Below are positions 32,310-39,618 of a stretch of DNA of 40,438 nt, piece by piece; position 1 is the stretch's first letter; every line of letters starts with the position of its first letter. A model generated the notes under the pieces. It did no database searches, had not been told where the DNA came from, and saw only the letters and a program-made list of their open reading frames with translations. This DNA comes from an uncultured Faecalicatena sp. (GTDB lineage Bacteria > Bacillota > Clostridia > Lachnospirales > Lachnospiraceae). The DNA is taken from the NCBI GenBank assembly GCA_902489075.1, contig CABTYO010000020.1:1-40438 (forward strand). Reading direction: 5' to 3'. Position numbers and translations under genes: made by a program.

Positions 32310-33722
32310 ATGGCAGAGATCGAAAAGAAACCAGTTAAAATAACAGAAACCATTCTGCGAGATGCTCATCAGTCTCTGATTGCCACAAGAATGACAACAG
32401 AGCAGATGCTGCCGATCGTAGATAAGATGGATAAAGTCGGATACCATGCAGTAGAGTGCTGGGGAGGTGCAACATTTGATGCTTCCTTACGTTTCCTGCA
32501 TGAAGATCCATGGGACAGACTTCGTAAGTTCCGTGATGGATTCAAGAATACCAAGCTGCAGATGTTATTCCGTGGACAGAATATCCTGGGATACCGTCCA
32601 TATGCAGATGATGTGGTAGAATACTTTGTACAGAAGTCAGCAGCGAACGGAATCGATATCATCCGTATCTTCGACTGTATGAATGATATCCGTAACCTGC
32701 AGACAGCAGTTACAGCAGCGAACAAAGAAAAAGCACATGCTCAGGTAGCAATGTCCTATACTCTTGGTGATGCATATACATTAGAGTACTGGATGGACCT
32801 TGCTAAGAGAATCGAAGACATGGGTGCAAACTCTATCTGTGTAAAGGATATGGCAGGACTTCTTGTCCCATATCAGGCAACAGAGCTTGTGACAGCATTA
32901 AAAGAGGCTGTCAGCATCCCGATCGAGATGCATACACACTATACATCTGGTGTGGGCGGAATGACTTACCTTAAGTCTGTAGAGGCAGGCGCAGATATCA
33001 TTGATACTGCAATGTCACCATTTGCAATGGGAACCTCACAGCCTGCAACAGAGGTTATGGTTGAGACCTTCAAGGGCACACCATACGACACAGGCCTGGA
33101 TCAGAACCTGCTTGCAGAGATCGCAGACTACTTCAGACCGATCAGAGACGAAGCTCTTGAGAGCGGCCTTCTGAATCCGAAGAATATGGGTGTTAACATT
33201 AAGACACTTCTGTACCAGGTACCAGGAGGAATGCTTTCCAACCTGACAAACCAGTTAAAAGAACAGGGAGCAGAAGACAAGTTCTACGAAGTGCTTGAAG
33301 AAGTACCGCGTGTACGTAAAGACCTCGGAGAATGCCCGCTTGTTACTCCGTCATCCCAGATCGTCGGAACACAGGCTGTATTCAATGTCCTGATGGGCGA
33401 GCGCTACAAGATGGCAACAAAGGAGACAAAGGACGTATTATCAGGAAAATACGGAGCTACAGCAAAACCGTTCAATCCGGAAGTACAGAAAAAAGTAATC
33501 GGAGATGCAGAAGTAATCACCTGCCGTCCGGCAGATCTGATTCCGAACGAGTTAGACACTCTGCGTAAAGAATGCGAGCAGTGGATCCAGCAGGATGAAG
33601 ATGTCCTGACCTATGCACTGTTCCCACAGGTAGCAACAGATTACTTCAAGTACAGACAGGCTCAGCAGACAAAAGTGGATGCGAAAGTAGCAGATACTGA
33701 GGATGGGGCTTATCCGGTATAA
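32310..33722 (+). CDS. oadA: Oxaloacetate decarboxylase alpha / pyruvate carboxylase subunit B-like carboxyltransferase
   Basis: A 470-residue carboxyltransferase of the pyruvate-carboxylase/5S group. DAHQSL near 18-23, the carbamylated-lysine block CVKDMAG (K179) and metal-binding H208-T-H210 (MHTHYTSG) are intact. Its TIM barrel and conserved C-terminal tunnel domain are present, but the biotin domain that ends classical OadA (about 590 residues) is missing. The separate carrier encoded upstream in the operon must supply biotin. The ATG at 32310 follows GGAGG; the ATG at 32295 lies within that site. Last gene of the operon; terminator at 33801-33846. Confidence 0.93.
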   Translation: MAEIEKKPVKITETILRDAHQSLIATRMTTEQMLPIVDKMDKVGYHAVECWGGATFDASLRFLHEDPWDRLRKFRDGFKNTKLQMLFRGQNILGYRPYADDVVEYFVQKSAANGIDIIRIFDCMNDIRNLQTAVTAANKEKAHAQVAMSYTLGDAYTLEYWMDLAKRIEDMGANSICVKDMAGLLVPYQATELVTALKEAVSIPIEMHTHYTSGVGGMTYLKSVEAGADIIDTAMSPFAMGTSQPATEVMVETFKGTPYDTGLDQNLLAEIADYFRPIRDEALESGLLNPKNMGVNIKTLLYQVPGGMLSNLTNQLKEQGAEDKFYEVLEEVPRVRKDLGECPLVTPSSQIVGTQAVFNVLMGERYKMATKETKDVLSGKYGATAKPFNPEVQKKVIGDAEVITCRPADLIPNELDTLRKECEQWIQQDEDVLTYALFPQVATDYFKYRQAQQTKVDAKVADTEDGAYPV

Positions 33723-33800
33723 TCTGGTATAAGATGTAATGGGACATCGTCTGAATATCGTATAGATATGGATGGTCCGTTTTAGAAAGATGATTTATGA

Positions 33801-33846
33801 CAGAGGAAATGCAGAGAAAGATGAATTTGCATTTCCTCTGTTTTTT
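33801..33846 (+). terminator. Terminator after the decarboxylase operon
   Basis: A perfect 13-bp stem CAGAGGAAATGCA (33801-33813)/TGCATTTCCTCTG (33828-33840) is followed by six T. Confidence 0.92.
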
Positions 33847-33883
33847 ATATTATGGAAGATATTAACACTTAAATTCCCCCCTC

Positions 33884-33910
33884 TTCAAAGCTTTTGTTTA
33901 GTGGTATAAT
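33884..33910 (+). promoter_or_regulatory. Promoter for the aminopeptidase P gene
   Basis: A consensus TATAAT (33905-33910) preceded by TGG. The nearest -35-like hexamer is TTCAAA (33884-33889) at a short 15-base spacing, so -35 contact is weak. Confidence 0.55.
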
Positions 33911-33951
33911 GTTTCTGTGATTGTTTAGACTATTTTAAGGAGGCTTGTGAT

Positions 33952-35739
33952 ATGGAAATCTTAGAAAGAATTAAAATGCTCCGGTGTCTGATGGATGAGA
34001 AGGGCATTGATGCTTATATTGTACCGACCGCTGATTATCATCAGAGTGAATATGTAGGTGACCATTTTAAAGCGCGGGCATTCATGACCGGGTTTACCGG
34101 CTCGGCAGGCACTGCGGTATTTACGAAAGAAGAGGCAGGCCTGTGGACGGATGGACGGTATTTTATCCAGGCTGCTTCACAGCTGGAAGGGACCGGGATC
34201 ACTCTTCGGAAACTGGGGGAGGCAGATGTGCCGGAGATAAGAGAGTATTTAAAGGCGGTACTGCCCAAGCATGGGGTGATCGGATTCGACGGGCGCACCA
34301 TCGGTGTAGATGACGGACAGGATTACGCTGCGATAGCATCTGAAAAAGGGGGAAGAGTCATCTATGACCTGGATCTGGTGGATGAGATCTGGGAAGACCG
34401 TCCGCCTCTGTCCGACAGACCGGCATTTATGCTTGATATAAAGTATGCCGGAGAGCCGGTAACATCTAAACTGAAACGCTTAAGAATTGCCATGAAAGAG
34501 GCCAAAGCAAATACACACATCATCACGAGCCTCGACGATATCGGCTGGCTGCTGAATATAAGAGGAGAGGATGTCGCGTATTTTCCGCTTCTGCTTTCTT
34601 ATGCGATTGTAAAAATGGATTCTGTTGAACTTTATGCGGATGAACATAAGTTCGATGATAAAATCAAGGAAGAATTCCTCAAAAATCAAGTTTGTATACA
34701 TGAATACAATGATGTTTATGAAGCTGTAAGAGCACTTGGACAGGAGGATTCTGTGCTGCTTGATCCAAGAAGAATGAATTATGCACTCTATCAGAATATT
34801 CCTGAGAATGTGAAGGTCATCAGACAGGAGAATCCAACGATTCTGATGAAGGCAGTCAAGAATGATATTGAGGTTGAGAATATCAAGAAGGCCCATATAA
34901 AGGATGGAACTGCGCACACTAAGTTTATGTACTGGCTGAAAAAGAATGTGGGAAAGATGAAAATCACCGAACTGAGTGCCTCCAGAAAGCTGGAAGAACT
35001 TCGGGCTGAACAGGAGAACTTCCTTTGGCCGAGTTTCGATCCCATCAGTGCATATAAGGAACACGCCGCAATCGTTCATTATTCCTCTACCCCGGAGACG
35101 AATGCGGAATTAAAGGAAGGTGCACTGTTTTTGACAGACACCGGCGGGCATTATTATGAGGGTTCCACAGATATTACACGAACCGTTGCATTGGGAGAAG
35201 TCAGTCAGACAGAGAAGGACCACTTCACTACCGTGGCAGTCAGCATGCTCACCCTGGCAGATACAAAGTTTATGTTCGGATGTACCGGCATGAACCTGGA
35301 TATTGTAGCCAGAGAGCCCTTCTGGAGACAGGGGCTGGATTTCAAACATGGTACCGGGCACGGAGTAGGTTACCTAGGCAATATCCATGAGCCCCCGGCA
35401 AACTTTAACTGGCAGTCACGTTCGTCATACGTCCCTCAACTGGAAGCTAATATGATTATCACAGATGAACCGGGAATATATATAGAAGGTTCTCATGGAA
35501 TCCGTACAGAAAACGAACTGCTGGTCTGCAAAGGCGAGAAGAACCAGTACGGTCAGTTCATGTACTTCGAACCTGTCACCTATGTCCCAATCGACCTGGA
35601 TGCCATCAACCCCGATCTCATGAGCGAACGGGAAAAAGACCTTTTGAACCAGTACCATAAAAAAGTATACGAACTCATAGCACCACACCTGGAACCAGAA
35701 GAACAAGAGTGGCTTGAGGGGTATACAAGAGAAATTTAA
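33952..35739 (+). CDS. Aminopeptidase P family protein (Xaa-Pro aminopeptidase, M24B)
   Basis: A 595-residue three-domain aminopeptidase P of the type also found in eukaryotes (XPNPEP1-like), cytosolic, removing the N-terminal residue before proline. Two creatinase-like N-terminal domains (residues 1 to about 310) precede the pita-bread catalytic domain. The five metal ligands align as D396, D407, H470, E506 and E520, with spacing nearly equal to the human enzyme; HGTGHGVGY and TDEPGIYIEG surround them. The ATG follows AAGGAGG. It is monocistronic; inverted repeat element C starts 12 bases after its stop. Confidence 0.92.
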   Translation: MEILERIKMLRCLMDEKGIDAYIVPTADYHQSEYVGDHFKARAFMTGFTGSAGTAVFTKEEAGLWTDGRYFIQAASQLEGTGITLRKLGEADVPEIREYLKAVLPKHGVIGFDGRTIGVDDGQDYAAIASEKGGRVIYDLDLVDEIWEDRPPLSDRPAFMLDIKYAGEPVTSKLKRLRIAMKEAKANTHIITSLDDIGWLLNIRGEDVAYFPLLLSYAIVKMDSVELYADEHKFDDKIKEEFLKNQVCIHEYNDVYEAVRALGQEDSVLLDPRRMNYALYQNIPENVKVIRQENPTILMKAVKNDIEVENIKKAHIKDGTAHTKFMYWLKKNVGKMKITELSASRKLEELRAEQENFLWPSFDPISAYKEHAAIVHYSSTPETNAELKEGALFLTDTGGHYYEGSTDITRTVALGEVSQTEKDHFTTVAVSMLTLADTKFMFGCTGMNLDIVAREPFWRQGLDFKHGTGHGVGYLGNIHEPPANFNWQSRSSYVPQLEANMIITDEPGIYIEGSHGIRTENELLVCKGEKNQYGQFMYFEPVTYVPIDLDAINPDLMSEREKDLLNQYHKKVYELIAPHLEPEEQEWLEGYTREI

Positions 35740-35750
35740 GGGAGGTGTCC

Positions 35751-36033
35751 GCCTGCCCGGTATGGAGAGTGGCCCTGCGCTGCTGATGCCGTTTCCGTAG
35801 GCTTACCGTTCGTTAAGCAGCCCTAAATACAATCAGCCGGATTTGACCGAACATGATGGATTCACCCCGTTTGCCTGATGCAAACACGGCTCAGCCATCA
35901 CTGGAATTTGATTTTGGTAAATCAAATTCCATCGGTCAAATCCGGTTGATTGTGATTAAGGGCTGCTAAACTCGCTTAGATGCCTGTGAAAACGGCATCA
36001 GCAGCGCAAGGCCACTCTCCATACCGGGCAGGC
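35751..36033. repeat. Nested inverted repeat element C
   Basis: The outer stem pairs 35751-35793 with 35991-36033: 43 positions with one mismatch. A short third segment 35796-35802 pairs with 35982-35988. The middle stem pairs 35816-35850 with 35932-35967 (one mismatch, one bulge, one wobble). The head has two arms: TGATGG (35854-35859)/CCATCA (35895-35900) enclosing GTTTGC/GCAAAC (35869-35874/35880-35885), and the 13-bp perfect 35902-35914/35919-35931 with loop TGGT. No U-tract follows. No target-site duplication is visible at its ends. It starts 12 bases after the aminopeptidase P stop. Confidence 0.9.
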
Positions 36034-36274
36034 TGGGGGCATCAGGGCGGAAAGTTCACTTGTAAGGGGGACATCAGTGAGATAAGCGTATTGAGTCGTG
36101 GAGGAGGAGAATAGCCGAGTAAAAAGGTAAGAAAAAGTGAGTATACTATTAAAGATGGCTTTTCGGTAAAGCACTGGTCAGTATAAAATTCCGCGCCGTC
36201 AGACCAATACGGCTCACCGCCTACGGAAGCCTTCTGGGAGAGAAATGTTTTTAGCCCAAATTGGATGCAGCCAA

Positions 36275-36564
36275 GATAAGAGGAATAACAGACAGGGGGA
36301 CTGAGCGGGGATAGGTCTTTTCAGAATCCTTATAGCGGGCGATTAGAAATTCTTATGGAAAAAGAGGCGCCCAGAAGGGATGAAATTCGATTCTCCAAAA
36401 TCGAATTTCAGGACAACCCAGTGTGAAAAAATATCGATTTTTTCGCACTGTTTGTCTGTGCCCTCCTGGGCGCCTCTTTTTCCATTAGAATTTCTTCGCC
36501 AAGCGGTGCGGATTCTGAAAAGACCTATCCCCGCCCAGTCCCCCTGCCTGTTATTCCTCTTATC
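36275..36564. repeat. Nested inverted repeat element D
   Basis: The outer stem pairs 36275-36329 with 36510-36564: 55 positions with two A-C mismatches. GGCGA (36338-36342) pairs with TCGCC (36496-36500). The middle stem pairs 36346-36379 with 36461-36494 (34 positions, two mismatches), and contains an A5 and T5 tract around a GGCGCCC core. The head has two arms: a perfect 12-bp 36381-36392/36399-36410, and a 14-bp 36419-36432/36437-36450 with one wobble, extended by GACAA/TTGTC. No mobile-element gene or target duplication is seen. Confidence 0.9.
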
Positions 36565-36610
36565 GTACGCAGTATTCAACTCTTCAACCATTTCTCCCCC
36601 AACTTCCGTC

Positions 36611-36639
36611 TTGAAAAGAATGTAGGGGTATTGTATAAT
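36611..36639 (+). promoter_or_regulatory. Promoter for the RpiR-baiN-like-cmk-ispH unit
   Basis: TTGAAA (36611-36616), exactly 17 bases, TATAAT (36634-36639), 64 bases before the start codon. Another TATAAT lies at 36676-36681 but with no -35. Confidence 0.8.
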
Positions 36640-36702
36640 CAGAATGTTATTATTTTAGTAATTGAATGTTTTCTATATAATATGGGATCAGGAAGAGGAA
36701 CT

Positions 36703-37662
36703 ATGGTGAGTGAGAACAGAGTAGTTACAAATGAGAGCGGCACGAATGAACTGCTGCTTCGAATCGAAGAAAAGTATAAGAAGCTCAGTAAGGGGCAGAA
36801 GCGTCTTGCTGATTATGTCTGTGAGAACTATGACAAGGCGGTCTTTTTAACGGCGGCAAAGTTAGGAGAGATTGTCGGGGTCAGTGAGTCCACGGTTGTG
36901 CGGTTTGCCACTCAGCTGGGATATAAGGGGTATCCGGGATTCCAGAAGGCTCTGGAGGAACTGGTGCGTAATAAGCTGAATTCGATCCAGAGGATGGAAG
37001 TGACTTATGGAAGGATCAGCCAGTCTGAGATTCTCGCAACTGTCCTGCAGTCTGATATTGAGAAGATCAAGCTGACTCTTGCGGGGATCGACCAGAAGGT
37101 ATTTGAACTGGCCATCGATACGATTCTGAATGCGAAGAGGATCTACGTGATCGGGATCAGAAGCTGTGCACCTCTGGCTGCGTTCCTTTCCTTCTATCTG
37201 AATCTGGTCTGTGAGAATGTAACTGCGGTGAATACCAACAGCTCCAGTGAGATTTTTGAGCAGCTGATCAGGATCAATGAGAACGATGTGATTATCGGGA
37301 TCAGTTTTCCAAGGTATTCCATGCGTACATTAAAAGCGCTGGAATTCGCAAGTAACCGTAAGGCAAAGGTGATCACGCTGACGGACAGTGTCCACTCTCC
37401 AATGACGCTGTATTCCTCCTGCAATCTGATTGCCAGAAGTGATATGGCATCCATTGTGGATTCTCTGGTTGCTCCATTAAGTGTAGTGAATGCGCTTGTT
37501 GTCGCACTCTGCATGAAGAAGCAGAAAGAGGTGGTGACGACTCTGGAGACACTGGAAGAGATCTGGAATGAATATCAGGTATACAGCGGGGATGAGCTGA
37601 ATCACGTCAGTGACAGGATGCCTGCTGCGCCCGGGGATATGAAAGGAACAGAAGATGAGTAA
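36703..37662 (+). CDS. MurR/RpiR family transcriptional regulator
   Basis: A 319-residue regulator. An N-terminal RpiR-type helix-turn-helix (about 15-95: LSKGQKRLADYVCENYDKAVFLTAAKLGEIVGVSESTVVRFATQLGYKGYPGF spread over this region) is joined to a SIS sugar-phosphate-binding domain (about 130-255: RIYVIGIRSCAPLAAFL, NENDVIIGISFPRYS, AKVITLTDS). Such proteins sense phosphorylated sugars or amino sugars. No sugar operon is adjacent, so the ligand is unknown. The ATG at 36703 follows GGAAGAGGA; upstream in-frame codons overlap the promoter. It overlaps the next gene by 8 bases, so it may be carried in a core operon. Confidence 0.9.
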   Translation: MVSENRVVTNESGTNELLLRIEEKYKKLSKGQKRLADYVCENYDKAVFLTAAKLGEIVGVSESTVVRFATQLGYKGYPGFQKALEELVRNKLNSIQRMEVTYGRISQSEILATVLQSDIEKIKLTLAGIDQKVFELAIDTILNAKRIYVIGIRSCAPLAAFLSFYLNLVCENVTAVNTNSSSEIFEQLIRINENDVIIGISFPRYSMRTLKALEFASNRKAKVITLTDSVHSPMTLYSSCNLIARSDMASIVDSLVAPLSVVNALVVALCMKKQKEVVTTLETLEEIWNEYQVYSGDELNHVSDRMPAAPGDMKGTEDE

Positions 37663-38881
37663 GGTACTGATAATCGGTGGCGGCGCAGCCGGGATGATGG
37701 CCGGGATTTTTGCCGGCAGGAATGGGCATGAGGTCCATATATTTGAGAAAAATGAAAAGCTTGGGAAGAAGCTGTTTATTACAGGAAAGGGAAGATGTAA
37801 TATCACCAATGCGGGAGATATGGATACCCTGTTTGCTTCGGTTATGACGAATCCGAAGTTCCTTTACAGCGGATTTTACAGCTTCACAAATGAACAGGCC
37901 ATAGAATTTTTTGAGGAACTGGGTGTCCGGACAAAGATCGAGCGCGGAAACCGTGTTTTCCCGGTATCTGATCATTCGTCCGATGTGATTTCTGCAATGC
38001 AGAGGGAGCTTAACAGGCTGCATGCAGAGGTGCATCTTTTCAGCACAGTGAAGGAGATCCGGACAGAAGAGGGGCGTTTTCTCAGCCTTCTTCTATCGGA
38101 TGGAAAAGAAATCACAGGAGACTCCTGCATTATCGCGACAGGCGGCATCTCGTATCCATCCACAGGCTCAACGGGGGATGGGTACCGTTTTGCCAGAGAG
38201 ACAGGGCACCGGGTAAGCGAGCTGTATCCTTCTCTTGTGCCGATCGAGACGCGGGAGGAAGATATAAAGGAGCTGCAAGGACTCTCACTGCGCAATGTTA
38301 ACGCCTGCATTTACAGTGGAAAAAAGAAGGTCTATGAGGAGTTCGGGGAGATGCTGTTCACTCACTATGGTGTGAGCGGGCCGATCATCATCAGTGCCAG
38401 CAGTGTGATCGGGAAGAAGCTAAAAGAGGGCGAACTGACACTTTCCATAGATCTAAAGCCGGCCCTGTCCTTCGAACAGCTTGATGCCAGAGTTCTTCGG
38501 GATTTTGAGGAGAACAGGAACAAACAGTTCAAAAATGCGGTGGACAGGCTCTTTCCGGCGAAATTAAAGCCGGTCATGATCAGCCGCAGCGGAATCGATC
38601 CGGAGAAAAAGGTGAATGAGTTAAGCCGCGAACAGCGGCATTGCTTTGTGATGCTGATGAAGGATTTCAGGATGACACTTGTGCGGCTTCGGGATTTTAA
38701 AGAAGCGATTATCACCAAAGGCGGTGTGAATGTAAAAGAGATTGATCCGGGCACCATGGAGTCCAGACTGGTGAAGGGTCTGTATTTTGCAGGCGAAGTG
38801 CTGGATCTGGATGCACTGACCGGCGGATTTAATCTTCAGATTGCCTGGTCCACCGCATACCTGGCAGGAAATGCTGTATAA
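37655..38881 (+). CDS. BaiN-like NAD(P)/FAD-dependent oxidoreductase
   Basis: A 408-residue flavoprotein of the HI0933/BaiN-like family. The dinucleotide-binding GGGAAGMMAG (8-17), the acid end HIFEKNEKLGKKL, the family block ITGKGRCNITN, and the second nucleotide contact IATGGISYPSTGSTGDGYRFA are present; the C-terminus has LYFAGEVLDLDALTGGFNLQIAWSTAYLAG. Some relatives in bile-acid-converting Clostridia reduce bile-acid intermediates, but the conserved place before cmk speaks for a general core role; function is not established. The start overlaps the RpiR gene end by 8 bases. cmk starts 60 bases downstream. Confidence 0.9.
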   Translation: MSKVLIIGGGAAGMMAGIFAGRNGHEVHIFEKNEKLGKKLFITGKGRCNITNAGDMDTLFASVMTNPKFLYSGFYSFTNEQAIEFFEELGVRTKIERGNRVFPVSDHSSDVISAMQRELNRLHAEVHLFSTVKEIRTEEGRFLSLLLSDGKEITGDSCIIATGGISYPSTGSTGDGYRFARETGHRVSELYPSLVPIETREEDIKELQGLSLRNVNACIYSGKKKVYEEFGEMLFTHYGVSGPIIISASSVIGKKLKEGELTLSIDLKPALSFEQLDARVLRDFEENRNKQFKNAVDRLFPAKLKPVMISRSGIDPEKKVNELSREQRHCFVMLMKDFRMTLVRLRDFKEAIITKGGVNVKEIDPGTMESRLVKGLYFAGEVLDLDALTGGFNLQIAWSTAYLAGNAV

Positions 38882-38941
38882 GGCAGGATGACGGAGACCG
38901 GAAAAAAGAAATAGAAACTGACAGATATAAGGAGAACTACG

Positions 38942-39598
38942 ATGGGATATAATGTTGCAATAGATGGTCCGGCAGGTGCCGGAAAAAGTACGATTGCGAA
39001 GCTGGTGGCAAAGGAAAAGGGATACATTTATGTAGATACAGGCGCGATGTACCGTGCGATGGCCGTTCATTTTTTAAACAGCGGGATTGCACCGGAGGAT
39101 ACGAAAGGAATCATAAGGGCCTGTAAAGATGCAGATGTCAGTATCCGGTATGAAAACGGAGTCCAGCAGGTCTATCTCAATGGGAAGAATGTGACAGCCA
39201 TGCTTCGGGAAGAAAGCGTGGGCAATATGGCGTCCATGAGCTCTGCTGTCCCTGAGGTTCGCGAAAAGCTTTTGGAACTGCAGAGAGGACTTGCAAAAAC
39301 GCAGGATGTGATCATGGACGGCCGGGACATCGGCACCAATATTCTGCCGGATGCAGATGTGAAGATCTATCTGACGGCCAGTGTGGCGACACGTGCAAAG
39401 AGACGTTATGATGAATTAAAAGAAAAAGGGATGGACTGTGTATATGAGGAGATCGCGCGGGATATTGAGGAGCGTGACAAAAGAGATATGAACCGCGAGA
39501 CTGCACCTCTTAAGCAGGCGGAAGACGCAATTCTTGTCGACAGCTCAGATATGACAATTGAGGAAGTTGTATCCGAGATTGTAAAGCACTGTAAGTAA
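38942..39598 (+). CDS. cmk: Cytidylate kinase
   Basis: A 218-residue cytosolic kinase that phosphorylates CMP and dCMP with ATP. P-loop GPAGAGKST (9-17), YVDTGAMYRA (29-38), the family-typical MDGRDIGT block, and a lid region with the family pattern DEL-EKG and RDKRDMNRE-APLK-AEDAILVDSS. Length is normal. AAGGAGAA precedes the ATG. The ispH gene follows after 20 bases, the usual order in Clostridia (cmk-ispH/rpsA). Confidence 0.96.
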   Translation: MGYNVAIDGPAGAGKSTIAKLVAKEKGYIYVDTGAMYRAMAVHFLNSGIAPEDTKGIIRACKDADVSIRYENGVQQVYLNGKNVTAMLREESVGNMASMSSAVPEVREKLLELQRGLAKTQDVIMDGRDIGTNILPDADVKIYLTASVATRAKRRYDELKEKGMDCVYEEIARDIEERDKRDMNRETAPLKQAEDAILVDSSDMTIEEVVSEIVKHCK

Positions 39599-39618
39599 TC
39601 CCGGAAAGGACAGCATAT

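Larger units (their letters stand above)
35740..36702. other. Long intergenic region with two nested inverted repeats
   Basis: The largest gene-free stretch of the window (963 bases). It contains element C (35751-36033), a 240-base spacer, element D (36275-36564), and the promoter and leader of the RpiR-type gene (36611-36702). Open frames here are products of the palindromes: mirror-image frames occur on both strands of element D. In the spacer I see only a TATACT at 36142-36147, a GCCGT/ACGGC mini-hairpin near 36200, and TTCCGTAGGC (on the minus strand) which also occurs in element C. Confidence 0.7.

Noticed and set aside
35751..36033. Integron attC site or retron RNA
   Set aside because: No GTTRRRY/RYYYAAC core sites, no integrase and no reverse transcriptase in the window.
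35751..36564. Elements C and D as insertion sequences or MITEs
   Set aside because: No transposase, no sequence identity between the two, no target-site duplication at any end. Foldback-element origin remains possible but unsupported.
36343..36625. Mirror-image frames of about 80 codons on both strands in element D
   Set aside because: They are the two readings of a near-perfect palindrome and share its arms; no ribosome binding site.
37655..38881. Bile-acid operon because of the BaiN-like protein
   Set aside because: No other bai genes nearby; this family is found next to cmk in many Clostridia without bile-acid conversion.
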